From assembly GCA_025200525.1 (NCBI GenBank), contig CM045760.1:45713932-45777931 (forward strand): DNA of 64,000 nt, given 5' to 3'. The stretch is from Camellia lanceoleosa (lineage: Eukaryota; Streptophyta; Magnoliopsida; Ericales; Theaceae). This document shows, piece after piece, positions 45,180-57,699 of this stretch (position 1 is the first letter of the stretch; every line of letters begins with the position of its first letter). Below the pieces are notes generated by a model that did no database searches, was not told the DNA's origin, and saw only the letters and a program-made list of their open reading frames with translations. A program made the position numbers and the translations under genes.

Positions 45180-48100
45180 GAGAAAATATCATTTTGCCCC
45201 CAAACTATCACGCATTTTTAATTTGACCCCCATACTTCGATTTATTTCAATTTAATACCTGAACTTTCAACAAATTGATCAATTTAACCCTTACAGTCAC
45301 ATTCCGTCTACAATTGGACGGAATGTGCTGACGTAGCCCCAAAGTTCGTTTAGAGTCATTTTACCCCCCAAACTATACTTTAAAAATCAATTTTCCCCTC
45401 AAATATTAAAAAAAAAATTAAATTTAAATATTTAATAAATATTTTTTATCTCAATAATGAAAAAAATTAAATTTTAAATAATATATACCTTGCAAAAAAA
45501 ATAATAATAAAATATAAAAGTCCTCATTTAGAATTATCTGAAGACTATAAAGCATGGATACTTCGACAAACATGTCGTACCAGTACCAGTTACTAAATTT
45601 TGAAAAAAAAAAAATCTCACTCAATTTTGAAATTACTATTAGTCGATCAATTCTATTGAAATTAATTTGGGTAACAAACTAGTTACAATTGTGCACGCAT
45701 ACACACATAGAGTAGTCAAAAAAAATTTGGCTCAATAAGTTTCTCTAGGATCAACTCAAAATAATTTGAGACCTATGAAGCACAAGTATGGGTATTAGTA
45801 TTAGTATTGGTACGATATGAGTACATCGACATAGTAAAATCTTAAAAAAGCAAGGCACGAGTATGGGTACAGTCTAATATGTTTGTAAAAAAATATTTAT
45901 TTTTAATTTCAAAGGGAAAATTATCAGAAAGTCCCATATGGGAATTAGTTACTCCAAATAGTCCCATGAATTTTCTCATACACTGCTAGGTCCTCTTTGT
46001 TTTGACAATCTTACCATGAGATCCTATTTTAAATTTTGGTATGATTCGGTGGACGTTTCTACCCTTTCTCATTGAGGGACGCCATCTTAGGGAAGTTAGA
46101 TCCAATTTTTGGATCACGTTTTCCGTCACTCTAATGTAAGAACGTCACACACTAAAAAACTCAATGTACTTTTAAAAAACGTAACACTACTCCAACGTAA
46201 CACTAAAAGACTCCTCCAACACTATAACGTAACACATTAAAAGATCCCCTTAGTATATATATATATTTAAACGTAATACTCCAATAACGTAACACTTCAA
46301 CACTCCAACATAACATACTAAAAAACTTCTTAGTATACTTTTCACAAACGTAATACTCCTCCAACATAATACACTAAAAAAACTCTTCCAACGTAACACA
46401 CTACACTAAAAACCTTCTTAGTGTATTTTTTTCTAAATGTAACACTCCTCCAACATAACACATTAAAAAACTCCATAGTATACTTTTTCCAAACTTAACA
46501 CATTAAAAGACTTCTTAGTGTACTTTCATAAAACGTAGCACTCCAATATAATACTAACACACCAAAAAAACTCCTTGGTATATTTTTCACAAACGTAACA
46601 CTCCTCCAACGTAACACATTGCAAAACTCCTCAAATGTAACACTATAACATTACACACTACACTAAAAAACTCCTTAGTGTACTTTTTACAAACGTAACA
46701 CTCTTCCAACGTAACATACTCAAAACCCCCTCAAACGTAATACTTTGATGTAACACACTAAAATAGTCCTTAGTGATGTAACACACTAAACTTACATTTC
46801 GTAGTCATTTTGCTAATCTTTGATTGGCTACGCTGATGCCCCACGCCTCCGCTTGCTTATGTTCACAGGAAATTCACCTTCTCTGCTCAAACTAGGGTTT
46901 CACACAACCAGAAATCCATAAAAATCGAAACAATCTTTTCGTAACCAATCCAACGAAACATTCCTAAAATTTCTCCCCAATCTCAATTGTGGGACGCAAT
47001 CACATGAATTTGAAATTTGAATTATGGGAAAACACAACCAATATAACCTAAGGATCCATCACTTCTGGAACAGTCCGTGTTCCCAAATTGAAGTTCACAT
47101 GTTCCCAATTGTTGGATTAAACCCCACCTTAATATATTGTTATGTGGATCGGGTTGGAACGCCTAATTTTTCGAAATGGGTTTAATTGAATGTGTTGGTT
47201 CCATATGTATACGGGCAAACGGGTCGATGTGGACCCACTGCATGACTTCACACTTCACATATGGAACAAATCACACTGACACGTCATGTTCACACACACC
47301 CATCTACTTCGCCCATAATTCGAAACACTAAAACAACATTACACGCACCCTTACTCCCACAGTTTCATTAACAATTTTTGATAATGGTTTGACCAATGGC
47401 AAATTAGTAAACAACCAATCAAAAGGACTAGATGGTTAACATGAAAACATTTGGGACCAAATGGATCACAAGACCGAAATATAGGATTTATTGGTCAATT
47501 CCCCTTAAAATAATACAAAAATTAATTTAAATGGTTTGATTTGTTAAATCCAACATACAATTGACATTTAATGCCAAAAGCATAGGTATAAGATAAAATT
47601 AAATATTATTATATTAAATAACTTATAAATCATAACTTAATTTTAAAACTATACTAAGCACAAAACTAAAAATGAAAAAGAAGTTTAGTAAAAAGAATTT
47701 TATCTTTGTAGTAAAAGAAAAATATTATTTTCGACTAAGGTACAGCACAACTTGGATATATATTAGATATGTCTGGGTAGGCCAAAAATAAAGAAACAAA
47801 AATTTGAATACATATTTTGTGTACTCGGTACGTATGCAGAAATATCATACGTCAATAAGTACCCGGCACAGGTACGACATGTTTGTCGAATTATCTATAC
47901 TTCATAATCTCAAAATAATTCAAAATGAGAATTTTTATATTATATATATATATATATATTTGCAATGTACATATTATTTAAAATCTAGTTTTTTTCATTA
48001 TTGAGGTAAAAAAATTATTTATTAAATATTTAAATTTATTTTTTTTATATTTTGGAGGTAAATTGATTTTTAAGGTATAGTTTGGGGGTAAAATGAAATT

Positions 48101-48276
48101 CCAAATGAACTTTGGTGCCACGTTAGCGCATTCCATCCAATTGTAGACGGAATATGATGGCAGGGGTTCAATTGATCAATTTGTTAAAAGTTCAAGTACT
48201 AAATTGAAATAAATCAAAGTATGGGGGTCAAATTGAAAAACGCGTGATAGTTTGGGGGGCAAAATGATATTTCCTC
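45180..48276. mobile_element. Mutator-like element 3 with ~400-bp inverted repeats
   Basis: Ends GAGAAAATATCATTTTGCCCC and its inverse. Nine-base flanks ATATTTTTA (45171-45179) and AAATTTTTA (48277-48285) match at 8 of 9. The inverted repeats extend from 45180 to about 45600 and from about 47860 to 48276, including GACAAACATGTCGTACC. The interior holds the AACGTAACAC array and a leader-like stretch with AAACTAGGGTTTC near 46890. No transposase. Confidence 0.75.
46136..46795. repeat. AACGTAACAC degenerate array
   Basis: About 660 bp composed of AAACGTAACACTCCTCC, AACGTAACACACTAAAAAA and CTCCTTAGTGTACTTTT blocks, with a loose ~100-bp higher-order period. It carries more than twenty AACGTAACAC-like words by eye and has no coding. 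Confidence 0.75.
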
Positions 48277-49113
48277 AAATTTTTATTACACCCTAGTTTT
48301 CCAATTGAATTGATAAAGGGGGCTTTTGTTCAATTAACTCTTAAATAGTGAAGTTGAGTGTGTTGAGTGTACTTTTGCATTGAGATGTGGACTTTTGATA
48401 ACTTGTGGACATAAATTCTTGAGTTTTGGAGGTGGTGAACTTGTGAAATTGAGGAATTTATTATGTGATAAATATTATTACTATTAATGTTGTTATGGAT
48501 TGAACAAACCTTAGAGAAAATTTATTTGAAACCTCATGCATCATGTGATTTAACCACCTTGTAGGTGTTGGATGATGTCAAAGGGGGTAAATAGCTTATG
48601 AGTCTAGGCAATTGAGTCGGGTTTGGGAATTGAGTTATGTGTTTTATTTAGTACTCGTGCAGGAGTCAATGTGTCTAATTGCCTCATATGTGCATCTTGC
48701 CGGCCGAATGTGGGAAAGGTTTTTGGGTGTCCACGAGCCTACCATTTATAGAGTTAGTGAATGTAGAAAAACGTGATTTTTAGGTGTCCATAAGCCTACC
48801 GTTTTTAGAGTCGGCAAGAGTGGAAATGGAAAGGTTTTGGGTGCCCATTGCCTGGTCGTTGTTAGAGCCGACAAATGTGTTAATATTTTCTGTATATAAA
48901 ACTATATATGTATGTATGACTTTGCAGCTTTGCTTGGGACATCATAGCGCATTTACCACCCCATGTTGTGAACGAGACATTGAATGGCAATCATGCATTA
49001 ACATTTGGATTTTAATGGAGAAAATATGAATCTTAGTCTAGCAAGTGCATGCATGACCATATATATTTCAATTATTTATGTAACTTGTTAAATGTATTTC
49101 TTACTGAGCATTA

Positions 49114-49707
49114 TGTCATGGACTGGACGCTTGCCATCCTCTCCAGAAGCCAGCTCCACGAGTGGTACTACATATCCCCGTGAATTATGCCAAAGGACCA
49201 ACCCAGGATATGCGATAGGGATCCACCCTGCCTGTCTTGCCGCTCACAAGCGAATGCTCTTGCAAGGTGCTTGATGTAGAACTCACACCCCAAATGAGTC
49301 AGTACATGGCATGCTACCACCACCAATTCCTGACGTCCTCGTTAGGGGGACATTACCCTGTTTGCCTCCATGCTTGTCCGTTTCCCTACCCATGGGAAAC
49401 CCGCCCCCGCAGACACTGCCCTTGGTGTAGACCCCACAATGGAGTTGCTTGGTGTAAGTTCCACGTATTGTCCCCATCACAGTGACCCTAACCTAGCTCT
49501 GATACCATTTGTCACGAACTGGACACTTGTCATCCTCCCGAGAAGCTGGCTCCACGAATGGTACTACATACCCCTGTGAATTATACCCAAAGACCAACCC
49601 AAGAGATGCGATAGGGATTTACCCTGTCTGCCTTGCCGCTCAGAAGCTAATGCGCTTGCAAGGTGCTTGATATAGAACTCATACCCCGAATGAGTCAGTA
49701 CGTGACA
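49114..49707 (-). mobile_element. TRIM (miniature LTR retrotransposon), complete
   Basis: Two 198-bp direct repeats, 49114-49311 and 49510-49707, each TG...CA, flank only 198 bp of internal DNA. The PBS lies just inside the right repeat: on the minus strand TGGTATCAGAGCTAGG (about 49508-49493), complementary to initiator tRNA-Met, so the right repeat is the 5' LTR. A purine-rich GGTGGTGGTAGCA precedes the left repeat. ATTA (49110-49113 and 49708-49711) is a 4-bp TSD. Non-coding, so it depends on another element's enzymes. Confidence 0.85.
49493..49508 (-). other. TRIM primer binding site (tRNA-Met)
   Basis: The minus strand reads TGGTATCAGAGCTAGG immediately after the LTR end (one or two bases apart), the usual plant initiator-tRNA-Met PBS. 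Confidence 0.85.
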
Positions 49708-52629
49708 ATTAGTTCACCCCCAAACCAACCATCTTTCAGGAAACGATGTGGATGCGTCACCTTAGTGATCAGCTTGAAGAAGAATCTTGGATGCAAGCAC
49801 GGAAACTCTCTCTTTTGTTGTTCCATGTTAGGCTTTAGGCTATTTTTGTTTGGAAACTTAGATTCCATTTTTTATGTAATCAATAACACTTCTTGAAAGA
49901 TGTTTACCATTTGGCTCCACCTTCACATTATCTTGTATCTTTTGAACTAACATGTCTTTTTGATCAATGTAAAAAGATACATGATGTAATTATTGGAATA
50001 GTTCAATTGAGAAGAGATAGTTATGATATTTTGCTAATGTTATTATAGACTTCTTTCTCTCTCCTTCTCTTCTATGCATTGCATCCAAGTGAGCATGTAT
50101 GACAAGGTAAGTTTAATGCCAGGGTGTCACAATTAACAATCTATGGGGCAATTTGTAATAAGATTACAAACTTCAGGGAGAGGAATGTAATTTTTCAAAT
50201 GTGAAAGGAGAAATTTGTATTAAACAGAAATCTCAAGGGGTGTCAGCGTAATTTAACTATTAAATAAAATGTAATTATATTTCATTTACATTTCACCTAT
50301 TTTTTTTCCTTTCTCTTTCCAAATTTTTACTCAAATCCATTAATCAAACATAATATAAAGTTGGGTACATATTTTTCATACTGAAAATTTTGAATTAATA
50401 TTACTTTTTATGATAAATTACACTTACCTCCCTTTAGATTTCTGACAATTACAGGGACATCCTCTATGGTTTCAATAATTACACTAACATCCCCTACTTT
50501 TGAAATTATTATCAAGATTTCCCCCTTCCATCATCTATCTATTAGCATGTTTAATAGAATGAGATGATGTCAACAACTTTTTCTGTTAAAAAGTCAAAAT
50601 TGCCCTTAATCTTTTATTTCTTGCAATGCAAAGATGAAAAGGTAAATTGCATTGACCTCCCTTGAGGTTTTACATAATTGCAAAGGCATCCCTTATGTAT
50701 TATTCTTATGGGCGCAACTACATGGACCTTAGCCTACATTATCTTCTTCTTCTCACTAAATTGAAACTCTCTCTATTGTGTATATATTATTTTTTATCCA
50801 TTTTCTTCTTCTTCTTCTTTTTCCCATCTTCTTTTTTCAATTTTTTTTCTTCTCATTTCTCTCGTTTTTCTTATTCTTCTTTCTCTTTACGCAAGATCCA
50901 CTTACTCTCTCTAAACCATCTATCCATTTCTATTTAATTAATTTCCATTGTCTCTTTTTTAATTCTATTCTTTTTATTTCTTTCATTCTTCTTTCTATTT
51001 CTTCACTTCTTTCTTTTATTCATGGTTGCTGCTACAACCAATAGTAGTGTCATATACTTTTTATTTGCTCTTCCCTTCTCTCCTTCCTTAATTTTCTTTA
51101 TCATTTTTTTCTCCGTCATTGTTAAGTAGCATGTTATTTCAAAATCCTATATTATTTTCAAATTTTAATTTTTATATTTGAGTCCTTAAATTTTCAATCG
51201 ATATGTAATAAAAAAAAAATTCCACTTAATATCTCTAAAGTTATTAACAAAGTTTAAAAATAAAAGAAAAAATATAATCCTATTACAACAAATGAAAATT
51301 AGTTGATATGGAATGAAAGATCTTTTTTTTTTTCCAGAATATTAAACTATTAAAACATTTTTTCGTTTATTACATCTAAAATTAAAATTATACTTTACTT
51401 GAACCAATTTTTAATTTTTTAAAATTTTTATTGTAATATTTCATATTTGTTTCTTTCATTTAACCACACATTAAGAGCCACACATGTATATGGTAGAATA
51501 ACTATACATTAAGAGCCAACAGATTGATCATCATCGAAACTTATACTAAATTAAATGCAATCATTTGTTTGAAAATTACAAAACAAAATATAAAAGATGT
51601 CGATTTTTTTGAAAAAGACCACCAATTATATTTGGTATGCATAGAAATAATTAGCAATAAAAAAATTATATCAAAAAATACCTATTTTGAATTTGAATAA
51701 AAATTTGAAAAGATACATATTTTTAATAAAAATATATTAAAAATACATATGGGTATTTGATTTTTTTTAAATGAAAAATACGTATTTTGGGAAATTACAG
51801 CTTGAATAAAAATTTAGAAATACATATAGGCATTTGATTTTTTTTTTTTTTTTTTGGGGAGGGGAGGGGTATGAAAAATATCTGTTTGGATAAAATAGAG
51901 TTTTTATAAAATTTTGAAAATACCTATTTTTAATTAAAAAAATTATTTTAAAAATAGATATAGTTATTTTGAATTTTCTTTATGAAAATTACTTATTTTG
52001 AGAAATAATTAGTAATAAAAAATTTTGAATTAAGCAGAGGCAGAAATATAGAGAAGATGAGAGGAGTAAATTATACTTACATCTGCTAAGGTTTCTAACA
52101 ATTATAAGGACTTGTAGACGTGTCCGAACGTCCTGGCTCCGCACGCGAAGGCGCGGAATCCGTTTTGTTCATTAGCTACTACAGTTCGGACTCAATGTAC
52201 CGGTTCTGAATCTAATCTCGCAAAGTGCAATGCAAGACTGATAAATCACCAAAGAGTCCAAATCCAGCAAATCGTTTTAGAAAACTGATTTTTATAAAGA
52301 AGTGCCAAACATGGACTGCTTTGCCAGATACAGAGTCGCCACCTAAATATTTTTGTTTTGGAAAATTTAGAAAACCCTGACTCATGCCTAAGGCCACGTG
52401 TCTGTCATCACCAAAGTTGCCTCGGCTCGAGAACTTGGGTACGAGAGGGGAAGGTCATGCAATAAGCACCCCCGCTCGCCCGATCAAAGATCGGCCTTTA
52501 CTAACATGATATTTTGTTTTTGAAAACACATGCGTTCTTATTCCAGTTTATTAGCTAGTTTTACTATGTGATGCGCACAGCATACAAGTATAGACTAGAT
52601 CGCCTAAGCTAGAACAAAACATTTCATAT

Positions 52630-52745
52630 TTGTTTGAAAATGGTTTGAAGGTGCTACTCGCAAGTAGGCTAAGACGTGGATTTGCCACCCTCAAGTAGGC
52701 TTAGAAAACATGATTTTGTCACTCTCAAGTGGGCTTAAAACTCGC
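52630..52745. repeat. short CAAGTAGGCTTA repeats
   Basis: Three units of about 45 bp around ACTCGCAAGTAGGCT, CCCTCAAGTAGGCTTA and CTCTCAAGTGGGCTTA, within the Z LTR. Confidence 0.6.
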
Positions 52746-54094
52746 ATTTCAATGAATTGTTCTAATTCAAGCAATCCAATCTTCATCCACAAGCATTCAG
52801 GCAGTTAAACACTTAAGTAGTTAGCCTCATGGCAAGCATACTATCATGGCAACACTCACACTTATGCAAGATACTAAAGCATAAACACTTACAGTGTACT
52901 CCGAGCCAAAACAGAGAACTAGTTAGAAATCATGCATGATCCTAGTTCATGTTAAGATGGCTAATGCAACACATGCAAAAATGCAACTAAGAAATAGGCT
53001 CGGCTATTCTAAGATGGCATATGAGATGAAACTTGATAACATGCTGTTGAACACGTATTCAAGTAAATATATTGAAATACAATGCGATTAGCGAACCCGG
53101 TACATGTAAGACAAATGAATGAATGCAAATATGCAAGCATAAGGATTCTAATCAAAATATAACCTAGAACTAACCATCGTAAGCAGTTAAGTAAAAGAGA
53201 GAAAGACGTGGGGTTGGAAGACATTCACACACTCACGTACACTTATTACAAAATTCGCCCTCTCGACGGAGGGTCCAAATGAATAATACAAGCTAGCTAC
53301 GCTAAGCTATTCTAACAAATCTAATAATCTAATTAGACTAATTATTACATAATCAAATTGAATATTAGCTCAGCTAAGCTAATTAAGAATTTACAACGAT
53401 AAATTAAATTAGCTAACACATTAACTAATTAATTACAAATTAACTAACTATGCAAAGTAGTTAAAACGGCCTCGAGAAGAGGGGCATATGCATGCTCGAT
53501 CGACTTCGCTCAGAAATCCGTTGCCATGCCTCATGTTGCCTCTGTTTGCACTGTTCTGCACCTCTGAAAATTATGCCAACTTCTGTGATGCTTCTAACCT
53601 ACCTCATGGACATTCTGAGAGGTCATCGGCCAAGAGGGGTGGCCATCGGCCAGTGGACAATGGTCATCGACCAATTTTGAGACTATCGGCCAAATATTTG
53701 TAGCCGATCGGCACACCAGATAGCCGATTAGCCATCTCTTCCTGCAAACTCTCCTTTCTGCTGCAACAGAGCACAAACAGAGGTATGGCAATGTATTTGC
53801 AAGAAAATGTGTGTGCTACTACACCCCTTATCATGTCTAAGGCTCAAAGGTGCGTAGTGCTTGGCTCTCAAGCCATCAATCACGCATTTCGATGCATGAT
53901 GGCCAAAGAGACCGGATTGCACAAATCAATATCACATGAATGCACAAAAACATACAAATGCCTTAAACTCTATCATGTTTGATCAAGAGTGTCAGCGATC
54001 GAGGATTGAGGCACGTTTCATCACTTCAAGTATGAAACGTCTCTCGTTTCTCGTGTTTGGCTTGACACCCAAACCAAACACAATGCAATGCAAG

Positions 54095-54295
54095 GTATGC
54101 CAAACACAATGCAAATAACAAGCATGCAAACAACATGGCATGTAACAAGTATGCAACAATGTCATACAATGCGACTAGCATGCAAAAAACATGCAAGGTA
54201 CCAAGCAATGCAATAAGCATGTAACAACATGCAATGTAACAAGTATGCAACAACATGCAATACGACAAGCATGCAACAACATGTAAGATGGACTT
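54095..54295. repeat. CATGCAA-rich tract
   Basis: Dense AACATGCAA / AGCATGCAACA words. The wider region 52.8-55.7 kb is also unusually rich in GCATG. The short open frames on both strands are products of this low complexity. Confidence 0.65.
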
Positions 54296-57200
54296 AAACT
54301 AAAATGGACAGACCTCAAACATGCCCAAATCAGTGGCCACAATATTGAAATGATGGCATGAAATGCAAGACAATGCATGCACATGCTCTAGCCCACCAAC
54401 TAAGCATAAAAGCATAACTCTCAAAAGTGCTCAAGGAGTGACAAATGTAAGAGTGTAGCAACACTATAAGCACTGAAATAAGGTATGAAATGATGCCAAA
54501 TCATTCAATCACTATAAGCATGGCATGCTAGGGTCCTTAAAGCATAAAGCTACCAAAGAGAACTACAAAGGAGGCATGCAATACATGGTACAAAGGCATG
54601 AACCAAACATGGACAGAGTTCAAATAGGTCTAAACAAAGACCAAAATATGCTAAGATTGAGGCACAAATGCCTAAGCATGCATGCATACACACTAAGCCA
54701 CAAACAAGGTAACAAATGCACAACCCTTAGAGGCACTCAAAAGGTGAATGAAGTGGGAACATGACAATGCTACATGCTCTGAAATGTCATATGGAATGAT
54801 GCCAAATCATGTACATGATACAAATGAAGCATGCTATAGTGCCCAAAGCTTAAGGCTAGCAAGGCACTTGCACTACAACTATGCAAAACATGAAGCATAT
54901 GGAAAGGGCAACCCAAAACAGTCCTCAAACATGTTAAAATGAGTCTAAAACATGTATGGAAAGAAGCCAAAATATGCTAGTATGAAGGGTATAAGGCATG
55001 ATGGATGCAAGGCAAATAAGGTGGATTACACTACACCTATCAAGACCAAGCATGAGGTGGCTTTGCCAACAAAAATTAGAGTTATATCATGGCAAAATAA
55101 CCCCAAATACACATTGAAATGATAGCTCTCAAGCTTAGGCATGAAGGCATACGCAAAGGCTCATATTCAAGGCATAAAGGACCAACCCTTCAACGCATTG
55201 AAAATGTGAAAGATGTAAGTGCATGGCAATGAAACATGCTCTGAAATCACATAACAAATGATTCCAAATCATTCAAATAGGTCAAGCAATGCATGCTAGT
55301 GGACTTGATGCACAAAGCTAACAAGCTAGGATGAACCATAGCTATACAAATCATGGCATGCATGGCCAAAACAACAAAAATCAGAGCTTAAGAATGCTAA
55401 AACATGACCAAAATCTTCTTAGAGTTAAGCCAAAATCATACTAGAATGACATGTTAAAGCATGATACACATTAGGCTAATTCATGGAAATGCACTACAAG
55501 CACATGGGGCATGCAAGGGCTAACCAAACCAAATCTTAACAAAGGTATGACATGGCAAAACATCACCAAAAACATGCTGAAACATGCTTGAACTAAGCTA
55601 ATTCAAACCACAAAAGCATGCTTCTTTGTAAGGCTAACAAGGCTAGCAAAGAGGATTTACACTACAAGTGCAATAAGCATGCAAGAGGTGACCAAGACAG
55701 TCAAAATTAGAGTTATGGCAGGTCTGATAAGTCACAAAAATGAGCCTAAACAAAGCCATAAAAAATTAAAAACAAATGCTCATTTGGTTGGCCATCAACA
55801 CTAGCAAGCAAGACAAGAGGAGAAGGGACCACCCTCTCCTATTTGGGCCCTCAAAATAGGGTTTTTATCATTGAAAATCCTCTGGATTTGAGTGGTTCTA
55901 AGGCCAAAAACAAGTTATTTGAAAAGTTTGAAAGTTAGCTCACAAGACCTTACAAGCCAAGGAGCAAAAAGGATGACAACCCCCTAGCCAACCAAGGCAC
56001 AAACCAAGACTTTTAAGATTGAAAAACAGAGGAAAAATAGAGGTTTTTGTAGTTCAACACCACCCCAAAAACAGCCCAAAACAATGGAAAAATGATAGTG
56101 AAGTAAGTGTGCAAAACAAATACAAAAGAGGAGAGGTGCTTACCCTTGTAGCACAGTAGCAAAATGGCCTCTTTCTTGGCTCAAATGACCCTCCAACAGC
56201 CCAAAAATCAGTTCCAAGAGACCTTAACCCATAGATATGCAACTTTGATGAAGGATGCCTAGGCAAACTAGTTGTATTTCTCTACTTCTATGCACTTCTA
56301 TGCACAAAAGGGCAAGAGGGAGAAGCTTTAGAGAGAGGCAGAGATTTTGCTCTGGAAATTATAGAGAGAGAAAGAGAGAGAGAGAGATTTTAGTGTGAGA
56401 AGCTCCCAAAATTGTTCAAGAAGTTCTCTTCCTTTATAAATGAGATATTTGGCTTCATATATAGCAAAAGGCATGAGTTTGGTCGAAAATATCTAAGTTG
56501 GGACAGTTGGAGGTTGTGTGGAACAGCTGGAGATGAAATATCTTCAAAAAATCTAAGTTTGGGTCACTCTTGGCCGATCGTCCATCTTTGGTGCCGATTT
56601 GCCACTTATCTGCTACTTTTTTGGCAGATCGGCCACAAAAATCTACTTTTCAGCCCGATTTCAAATGGGCATAACTCCTTCATATGAAGTCCTTTTTAGG
56701 TCATTCTTGTGTCCAAATTGAAGCCCTAGAAGTAATCTTTCCAATGGTGGAATCCTTGCATCAAAATTCCAACTGTGCTAAGAGATATCCCTCTTTTAGT
56801 GAAGACTGCTCAGTTTCGGTCCAACTGGAATGATGCCCAACTTCAACCAATCATATCTCCCCCATCCGAACTCGGCTTTAGGAGATTCTTGAGTGAAAAA
56901 TGAAGCCCTGGAAGTAAGATTTCCAATGATGGTGGCCTCATAGCTTAAATCCAAGTGCATAGAAAGATAGACTTGATTTAGCGAGGACCACTCGACTTTC
57001 TCTTAGCGATTCATACCCAACTTCTTCCTCAACTAGGTTTCTTCCCTCTTCTCCTCTTTTCTTTAACTCCAAACCCATAAACAAGGTGTTTTGAAAGATT
57101 TTTCAAAGATTTCATCTCTCTTTCATTCATTTCCACTTTGTCCTTGCTTGGTTTACCGAAAAGCACAACATTTGATAAAATGCGAGCCTCGAAACATCGC

Positions 57201-57699
57201 AGAAACCTTTTTCAAAATATTTTGAAAGAAAGGAGTTTAAGATCTAAAATCTTTTTGGTCCAAAAATGGGGTGTGAGGTTTGGATTTGACTCTCTCTCCT
57301 TGCCACAAAAATTGAACTTTTGCTCTGCACATCTTATCACTAAGCAAACAATCAGTAGCGCCCAAGTCTTAAGCGCGGTCAAAAATGGGGTGTCTACAGG
57401 ACCTCCCTTGTTGTTTAGTGCTCAAATCAAAGGGTAATATGGTCCTTTTGCACACTCAAGTAAATTCCTTTGTGCTAGCTTAACAGATTGAGGAAATCTT
57501 GATAATAAATTCAAAAGTAAGGGAGGTTAGTATAATTATTGAAACTACAGAAAAGGTCCATATAATTGTTAGAAACCATAGGGGAGGTAAGTGTATTTTA
57601 CCCTACTTTTTAAAATTGTGTACTACAAACTCTTATCACACATGTCTCTCCATATAATAATGATTGAATTTGTTTTAGTTGCATTAGTGATAGAAATAA

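Larger units (their letters stand above)
44365..50131 (+). repeat. LTR-like block V, interrupted
   Basis: Carries seven GCTCGAGCG-type palindromes (44470-44700), a TTTTCTCTCTCTAG leader, a donor-position AAG|ATAAGG (44951; GT changed to AT) and an acceptor-like CATCTTTCAG ending at 49739. It ends GGGTGTCACA at 50131. Interrupted by a Mutator-like element (45180-48276) and a TRIM (49114-49707). The left boundary is not certain, because no TSD partner for ATTAA (50132-50136) was confirmed. Confidence 0.5.
40963..50257. mobile_element. Mutator-like TIR element 1
   Basis: Terminal inverted repeats of at least 80 bp start GGATAAATTACACTGACACC and, on the other strand at the right end, GTTAAATTACGCTGACACC. 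Nine-base flanks AATTAAATA (40954-40962) and TATTAAATA (50258-50266) match at 8 of 9, fitting a Mutator-type TSD. No MURA-like transposase was seen. Most of its 9.3 kb is later LTR and TIR insertions. Confidence 0.75.
52113..57398 (-). repeat. 5.3-kb solo LTR, family Z, copy 1
   Basis: Plus strand runs TGTAGACGTGTCC ... AATGGGGTGTCTACA. Flanks GGACT (52108-52112) and GGACC (57399-57403) match at 4 of 5. GAGTCGCCACCTAA and GATCGGCC phrases recur in the related LTR at 61595. Minus orientation is suggested by CATTTATAAAGG near 56435 followed on that strand by a CT-rich leader. Large LTR size suggests a Tat/Ogre-type element, but this is tentative because no internal region is present. Confidence 0.7.
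50411..57603. mobile_element. Mutator-like TIR element 2
   Basis: Ends TGATAAATTACACTTACC and, inverted at the right end, GGGTAAAATACACTTACC. A perfect 9-bp TSD TACTTTTTA lies at 50402-50410 and 57604-57612. Without the LTR inside it is about 1.9 kb. The terminus-like sequence recurs internally at about 50640 and 52066. T/CTT-rich stretches (50790-51010) give spurious Phe/Leu/Ser frames. No transposase. Confidence 0.78.
40755..57699 (+). mobile_element. second Helitron copy, heavily interrupted
   Basis: Starts TCTATATAATAGCAAAGAG after an A, the form of a Helitron 5' end, one base after the previous copy's terminal T. Its segments are 40755-40962, 50267-50410 and 57613-57699. Together they follow the order of the intact copy at 39655-39880. 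Two Mutator-like elements and an LTR retrotransposon separate them. The 3' end is not in view. Confidence 0.6.

Noticed and set aside
45911..47510. Possible further TIR element (GGGAAAATTATC ... GTCAATTCCCC) inside the Mutator-like element
   Set aside because: Inverted similarity is only moderate and no duplicated flank was found.
49092..49579. Several overlapping frames on both strands near 49.1-49.6 kb
   Set aside because: They lie in the non-coding TRIM and its LTRs; no codon bias or domain.
50662..51044. Phe/Leu/Ser-rich frames of 88-91 codons
   Set aside because: Produced by CTT and T runs inside the Mutator-like element; they resemble membrane segments only by composition.
53488..54970. 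Many 60-80-codon frames on both strands
   Set aside because: Consequence of the CATGCAA-rich tract in the Z LTR; frames overlap in all phases.
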